A DNA stretch of 20,191 bases from CAZTLI01 sp964614375 (lineage in GTDB: Bacteria; Chloroflexota; Anaerolineae; Aggregatilineales; Phototrophicaceae), in NCBI GenBank assembly GCA_964614375.1, contig CAZTLI010000040.1:1-20191 (forward strand). The letters are read 5' to 3'. Below, one piece after another: positions 14,152 to 20,191 of the stretch. Every line of letters begins with the position of its first letter. The stretch's first letter is position 1. The position numbers and the translations under genes are program-made. Under the pieces are notes generated by a model that saw nothing but the letters and a program-made list of their open reading frames with translations, did not search any database and was not told the DNA's origin.

Positions 14152-16389
14152 ATGAGAAAGATTTTGATACGTCTACTGAGTGGTTTTTTGCTACTGATAC
14201 TTCTTTATGGGTTGGCATCAGCCCAAACCATAGCGAGCACTTTCGATATCGAGCGTATTCAAAGCGCAACCGTGTTTATCGCACAAGCGCAGGAGATAGA
14301 GGATAATCTTGTTATAACCTGTATCGGTTCGGGCACGGTCGTTAGCCGGGACGGTCTCATTCTGACAAACGCGCACCATACCGTTGCAGATTCAGAGTGT
14401 CCGGGCGATGTACTAATCGTTTCATTTACTACCAATCCCGGCAGCCCGCCTGTACCACGATTTCGCGCAGAGGTGGTACAAGCGAACATTGGTGTCGATT
14501 TGGCACTGCTGCGCGTCACACAATCACTCAGTGGTCGCCAACTCGACCCGGAAACGTTATCACTTCCTTTCGTGGAACTTGCCGACTCATCGACTGTCGA
14601 ACTTGACGAAGACGTGTTTGTTGTCGGTTACAATGGCATCGGCAGCGATCCAGTGCAACTCATTCAAGGCACTATCACAGGTTTTCTGGACGAGCCAAAC
14701 AGCAGCGGTGGCAGCGCATGGATCAAAACAAGCACCTCAGTACCCGGATCAGCATCAGGCGGGGGGGCATATAATCGCGATGGTCAACTTATAGGTATTC
14801 CTACCACTGCGCCGATTGCTGAGACAGGTATTGCAACGAGCTGTCTGCCAATTCAGGACACAAATGGCGATGGATTGGTGACTGGTAACGACAACTGTGT
14901 TCCACTCGGTGGACAAATCAGTACAATTCGTCCATCAAATTTTGCGCGTCCGTTAATACGCGCATCGACATTGGGGTTACAGGTCGAGTTAATAACAAGC
15001 ACAACCTCGTTCGATAGGATCGCCGGTGAGCCAACATTTAACAACTTGTTTTTCGCGCCGGCTGTATCCGATGGACGTCCAACAACCGTTGTGGGTAATC
15101 TTGCAGCCGGAACAGATAGCCTGTATCTATTTTTCGATTATGAGAATATGACGCCACAAACGGTATATGAATTGCGGGTGACTATAGATGGTCGGCCCAG
15201 TCAGATATTTAGTCTTGCGCCCGTTCGTTGGAGTGGTGGCACGCGCGGATTATGGTATATCGGAAGCGCCCAGCAAACCTGGCCTAATGGCGTGTATGAA
15301 TTCCGCCTATTTATTAACGGACGCGCTGCTGGCACGCTGCCCATTACGATTGGCGGTGATTCCACTGCACGTCCGATATTGGCAAATATTGCATTTGGTA
15401 TAGAAGATACTGGTGGCAATATTCTAGGCAATGGCTTTGTGCTCCCAACAGGAAATGTCGCAACAGCGAGTTTTATCTATCAAAATATTGTTGACGGAAT
15501 GGAGTGGACAGCAATCTGGTACAAAGATGGTGCTGAGATTCCGGGTTCACGTACAACAGAAACGTGGTCACGCGGATCAACCGGAACACGCCGAATTAGT
15601 ATCATTGAGACGAATGGTTTGACGCCCGGTCAATATCGGTTGGAAATGTTTCTCGACGGATTCTTAGCCGCACGTTCCGACTTTACGATTGCAGGCGCGC
15701 AAATCGGCCCTCTTCCAGAAGTGTTTGTCGATTCACATTTTGCCGTCGCCAGCGACTCGCAAGCGGCTCTTTTTGCTGCGCCGATTACAAATATTACCAA
15801 TCGTGTAGGTGAAATATATGCGCTTTTTGATTGGCAGCAAATTGCGCCCGGCACGTTATGGACGATGCGGTGGTGGGTAGATGATATATTATTTTACGAA
15901 CAATCGTTACCGTGGAGCGGCTTCGAGACGGGAGAAAATTTCCTCATGCGCTTGACCGCGCCAGGTGATATCCCGGATGGCACATATCGGCTCGACTTAT
16001 CTATCAATAACTTTAGGTTGGCGACAACTGAGGTTCTCGTGGGTATTGGTCAGTTGCCAATTGACCGTTTCGCCAGTGCCGAAGGTGTTCGCCTGCGCGG
16101 GCGAATTATTGATTCCGATACAGGTGAAGGGTTGCCGGGTGCAACGCTCATTCTATTAAGCGAAGATTTCTCTATTGAAGATTTCGAGTGGCGGCAAGAT
16201 CAGATATTCGCTACTGCCTTTACAGACCGTTATGGGCGGTTTCAAGTGGATCGTCCGCTTGAGTTAGATGTCCCCTATAGTGTCTTAATTGCCGTGGCGG
16301 GCTATTTACCGATTGCCGCCGACGGAATCACGGTTACACAAGACACTGAAAACCCGCTTGATGTGACTATTTATTTGACAAGAGATTAG
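14152..16389 (+). CDS. Exported trypsin-like serine protease with Ig-like repeats and a carboxypeptidase-regulatory-like domain
   Basis: 745 residues. A signal peptide (1-24, ending ASA) is followed by a chymotrypsin-fold protease domain (about 30-280). The predicted triad is His75 in LTNAHHTV, Asp116 in GVDLALL and Ser202 in PGSASGGGA. The serine context departs from the usual GNSGGP but keeps SGG. Inside this domain, residues 236-247 (DTNGDGLVTGND) form a full EF-hand/dockerin-type calcium loop, flanked by Cys231 and Cys249. Three related beta-rich repeats follow (about 305-400, 410-515, 525-632), each ending in a pattern such as WPNGVYEFRLFINGR, LTPGQYRLEMFLDG or IPDGTYRLDLSINN. The C-terminus (645-745; LRGRIIDSDTGEGLPGATLIL, TDRYGRFQV) is a carboxypeptidase-regulatory-like domain. 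It is the third gene of the PrsW-like operon; its ATG directly follows the previous stop. Substrate unknown. Confidence 0.85.
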   Translation: MRKILIRLLSGFLLLILLYGLASAQTIASTFDIERIQSATVFIAQAQEIEDNLVITCIGSGTVVSRDGLILTNAHHTVADSECPGDVLIVSFTTNPGSPPVPRFRAEVVQANIGVDLALLRVTQSLSGRQLDPETLSLPFVELADSSTVELDEDVFVVGYNGIGSDPVQLIQGTITGFLDEPNSSGGSAWIKTSTSVPGSASGGGAYNRDGQLIGIPTTAPIAETGIATSCLPIQDTNGDGLVTGNDNCVPLGGQISTIRPSNFARPLIRASTLGLQVELITSTTSFDRIAGEPTFNNLFFAPAVSDGRPTTVVGNLAAGTDSLYLFFDYENMTPQTVYELRVTIDGRPSQIFSLAPVRWSGGTRGLWYIGSAQQTWPNGVYEFRLFINGRAAGTLPITIGGDSTARPILANIAFGIEDTGGNILGNGFVLPTGNVATASFIYQNIVDGMEWTAIWYKDGAEIPGSRTTETWSRGSTGTRRISIIETNGLTPGQYRLEMFLDGFLAARSDFTIAGAQIGPLPEVFVDSHFAVASDSQAALFAAPITNITNRVGEIYALFDWQQIAPGTLWTMRWWVDDILFYEQSLPWSGFETGENFLMRLTAPGDIPDGTYRLDLSINNFRLATTEVLVGIGQLPIDRFASAEGVRLRGRIIDSDTGEGLPGATLILLSEDFSIEDFEWRQDQIFATAFTDRYGRFQVDRPLELDVPYSVLIAVAGYLPIAADGITVTQDTENPLDVTIYLTRD

Positions 16390-16393
16390 TCAA

Positions 16394-17185
16394 ATGGCAG
16401 ATAAGCAGCGTTTAGACCTGGAACTGGTTCGGCGTAATTTATCACCCAGCAGAGAAAAGGCGCGGGCCATGATCATGGCAGGAGAAGTGCTTGTGGACGG
16501 CAATCGCATGGACAAGCCGGGTTCACGAATTGCCACAACTGCACAGGTTGTTGTTAAAGCCAGGCCGCCTTATGTTAGTCGAGGCGGCGAAAAGCTAGCC
16601 AGCGCATTAAGCGCGTTTGATTTGAATGTAATTGGACGTGTCTGTGCTGATGTTGGTGCAAGTACAGGTGGCTTTACGGATTGTTTATTGCAGCACGGTG
16701 CCGAACGTGTGTATGCAATTGATGTTGGCTATGGTCAACTGGATTATCGCTTGCGTCAAGATACTCGTGTTGTTGTGATGGAGCGAACCAACGCGCGTCA
16801 TCTGAAACTGTTGGAAATGCCTGTTAGTCTGGTGACGATTGATGCGTCCTTCATTTCACTACAATTGCTGCTCCCTGTCGTTAAAGGATGGTTAGCCGCG
16901 CCCGCGGATGTGATTTGTCTTATAAAACCGCAGTTCGAAGCTGGCAAACAAGACGTTGGTAAGGGTGGCGTGGTCAAAGACCCGGATATTCACCGCCGTG
17001 TGCTTGAACAAATCCTCACCTTTGCAATTGAGCGCGAATTTGTAGTGCGTGGCTTGATACAATCACCTTTGAAAGGCCCGGCAGGAAATATAGAATTCCT
17101 TGTGTGGCTGTCTCACGGGCACAAACAGACGACATCTATTGTACGGTCTATTGATGAATGGATAGACCGACTTGAGTTACAATAA
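16394..17185 (+). CDS. tlyA: TlyA family rRNA (cytidine-2'-O)-methyltransferase
   Basis: 263 residues. An N-terminal S4 RNA-binding domain (about 4-62: RLDLELVRRNL, AGEVLVDG) is followed by an FtsJ/RrmJ-type Rossmann methyltransferase with SAM-binding ADVGASTGGFTDCLL (85-99) and YAIDVGYGQL. The K-D-K-E catalytic tetrad can be assigned as Lys67 (RGGEKL), Asp150 (TIDASF), Lys178 (LIKPQFE) and Glu234 (NIEFLVWL). Family members methylate ribose 2'-OH of specific cytidines in 23S and, for some, 16S rRNA; this affects susceptibility to capreomycin-type antibiotics. Older annotations call it a hemolysin. It begins 4 bp after the protease gene stop, at the end of that operon, and is followed by lepA after 52 bp. 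Confidence 0.94.
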   Translation: MADKQRLDLELVRRNLSPSREKARAMIMAGEVLVDGNRMDKPGSRIATTAQVVVKARPPYVSRGGEKLASALSAFDLNVIGRVCADVGASTGGFTDCLLQHGAERVYAIDVGYGQLDYRLRQDTRVVVMERTNARHLKLLEMPVSLVTIDASFISLQLLLPVVKGWLAAPADVICLIKPQFEAGKQDVGKGGVVKDPDIHRRVLEQILTFAIEREFVVRGLIQSPLKGPAGNIEFLVWLSHGHKQTTSIVRSIDEWIDRLELQ

Positions 17186-17226
17186 CATTTCATATATGCT
17201 TAGAGGTTCAATTTAAAAGACGGAAA

Positions 17227-17232
17227 TATAAT
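17227..17232 (+). promoter_or_regulatory. Candidate -10 element for lepA, implying a leaderless message
   Basis: A consensus TATAAT ends 5 bp before the lepA ATG (17238), so transcription from it would begin at or next to the start codon. No ribosome-binding site is found at normal spacing; the nearest purine stretch (GACGGA) is 13 nt away. No convincing -35 is visible. Confidence 0.3.
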
Positions 17233-17237
17233 CCACT

Positions 17238-19036
<1,799 letters not shown>

Positions 19037-19040
<4 letters not shown>

Positions 19041-19051
19041 GCAAAGCCTAA
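19037..19051. terminator. Weak hairpin between convergent lepA and cinA
   Basis: TTAGGC-AAA-GCCTAA forms a 6-bp stem with a 3-nt loop at the lepA stop codon, 5 bp from the cinA stop. Neither strand has a long T-tract after it (CCCTTT on the plus strand), so it is at best a weak terminator for the two converging genes. Confidence 0.25.
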
Positions 19052-19055
19052 CCCT

Positions 19056-20191
19056 TTAGTCATTCGATGTTGCGTTTTCTTGAATCATCCGCCAGAGTGC
19101 GGCGAGACTCCACGTTGTAATCCATTCCTGTGCAACCTCCGCCTGAGCGCCGAATCCATATACACGCGAGCGGGTTTGACCTGCGTAGTGAACAGCGAGT
19201 GCGGTTGCTTGTTCAATATCGGCATTTTCATTCATATCTGGATGACTAATGACGACAATTGCCGCCGGAACACTATACGTAGTCGTAACGTGTTCTGCGA
19301 TTTGACTAGCAACATCGCGCAGGTTCATATTTGGCTCAATGTTAAATGCTGCGCGCACTGCATCGGGGTTATCGAAAAGCTCACCATGTTTGATACGTGA
19401 GTCATCTGAATCGGTTGATCGTAAGCGACTACTGATAGGTGCGCCAACACCCGCTTCGACTACAGCGACTTGTAGTTGTTGTTGAGTGAGTAAGTCTGTT
19501 ACGACTTGCTCGATGCGTGCGCCATCTTTTCCGAAAATATGCCGACCTGCACGCGCTTGTACCTGCCCTTCTACTTCATCCAGCATCATTTGTGCCATTG
19601 GCTCACTGTCAGCCTTGGCAGTAATGCGTATATCAACACAACCATGATGGGCGGCTAAACCAACAGACGGATTGCTCTGTTCCAATAATTCGGGCCCTAA
19701 CAAATCGTCCAATGCGCTTTCGCCTATACCGGCAGTATGAAGCACTCGCGCAACAATAATTCCAAGTTTAAATTTGTTGCGAAGATACGGCGTGATTTTG
19801 TTCATCATAAGGAATTTCATCTCGCGTGGAACGCCGGGTAAGCTAACGACAACATTGCCATTGTGTTCAACAATAAACGAGGGCGCCGTGCCTACTGGAT
19901 TTTCCACGAGTGTGGCATTATCGGGCAGATAGGCTTGTCGCCGGTTGTTTTCAGTCATGTTGACTCGGAAGGCACTAAACCTGGCAGCGATCTCATCTAG
20001 GAGCGACTGGTGAAAGGTCAAACCACGATCTGTTGCGCGTGCTACAGCTTGTCGTGTCATATCATCAACTGTCGGTCCCAGGCCGCCGCAGGTGATAACA
20101 ATTTGCGCTCGCTGCAAAGCCAATCGAATTGCGTTTTCAATTCGCCCTTCGTTATCGCCAACAGTCGTCATAAAATAGAGATTAATTCCAA
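19056..20191 (-). CDS. cinA: CinA family protein with divergent C-terminal domain (partial, N-terminus beyond the window)
   Basis: The frame stays open to the window edge: codons upstream of the ATG at 20171 read GINLYF, which matches the CinA sequence just before TTVGDN, so that Met is internal and the true start lies outside. The N-terminal part is the MoCF-biosynthesis-like (COG1058) domain with TVGDNEGRIENAI, CGGLGPTVDDMT, ENPVGTAPSF and SLPGVPREMK; in CinA it hydrolyses ADP-ribose-type pyrophosphates. A middle KOW-like linker region (about 135-215 from that Met) follows. The C-terminal domain aligns by layout with the PncC nicotinamide-mononucleotide amidase, but the AESCTGG motif reads VEAGVGA and the SGIAGPDGG segment is not recognisable, so amidase activity is unlikely. 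It converges with lepA, 15 bp apart. Confidence 0.88.
   Translation of the reverse strand, partial: GINLYFMTTVGDNEGRIENAIRLALQRAQIVITCGGLGPTVDDMTRQAVARATDRGLTFHQSLLDEIAARFSAFRVNMTENNRRQAYLPDNATLVENPVGTAPSFIVEHNGNVVVSLPGVPREMKFLMMNKITPYLRNKFKLGIIVARVLHTAGIGESALDDLLGPELLEQSNPSVGLAAHHGCVDIRITAKADSEPMAQMMLDEVEGQVQARAGRHIFGKDGARIEQVVTDLLTQQQLQVAVVEAGVGAPISSRLRSTDSDDSRIKHGELFDNPDAVRAAFNIEPNMNLRDVASQIAEHVTTTYSVPAAIVVISHPDMNENADIEQATALAVHYAGQTRSRVYGFGAQAEVAQEWITTWSLAALWRMIQENATSND

Noticed and set aside
16376..16393. TTGAC...GTCAA inverted repeat at the protease/tlyA junction
   Set aside because: Only 5-bp arms with no T-tract, spanning the protease stop codon; too weak to call a terminator or operator.
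20169..20171. ATG as the start of cinA
   Set aside because: Codons upstream to the window edge stay open and read GINLYF, matching conserved CinA sequence before TTVGDN, so the gene continues outside the window.

Overview
The window looks like a chromosomal stretch from a member of the Chloroflexota, probably Anaerolineae-like. This is inferred from gene content, not from a marker gene. The clues are a mevalonate-type isoprenoid cluster with isopentenyl phosphate kinase, a LysM lipoprotein of a type common in that phylum, a PrsW-like membrane protease and several exported beta-propeller or Ig-like proteins. Base composition is moderate and even. No insertion sequence, phage gene, tRNA, rRNA or CRISPR array was seen. 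The two end genes run off the window: a LysM lipoprotein at the left and cinA at the right.

Left part (1-5370). A minus-strand pair encodes an exported beta-propeller protein and, 6 bp downstream, the LysM lipoprotein. A short divergent intergenic region with an 18-bp palindrome separates it from a small plus-strand SCP2-domain gene that ends in a clear intrinsic terminator. A minus-strand pair follows: an RseP/site-2 family membrane protease, then a HEAT-repeat protein.

Centre (5505-9234). This is an isoprenoid block around a divergent promoter region near 6.5 kb. On the minus strand is a mevalonate (di)phosphate decarboxylase. On the plus strand is an operon of a UbiA-family prenyltransferase, mevalonate kinase and isopentenyl phosphate kinase (IPK). 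A decarboxylase together with IPK, with no phosphomevalonate kinase in view, fits the alternative mevalonate route: mevalonate 5-phosphate is decarboxylated to isopentenyl phosphate, which IPK phosphorylates to IPP.

9241-12495 is a minus-strand peptide/nickel-type ABC importer operon (lipoprotein receptor and two permeases) that meets the IPK gene tail to tail and has no ATPase genes here.

12623-19040 is a plus-strand run: a PrsW-like intramembrane protease, a membrane-anchored or secreted protein of unknown function, a large exported trypsin-like protease with Ig-like repeats, the rRNA methyltransferase TlyA, and the translation GTPase LepA. The first three are packed within 2 bp of each other and may form an envelope-proteolysis module. 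The right edge holds minus-strand cinA, whose C-terminal amidase domain has lost its recognisable active site.

No gene-free stretch exceeds 300 bases. The longest intergenic regions (2355-2474, 5371-5504, 6471-6615, 12496-12622) hold the promoter and operator candidates listed.
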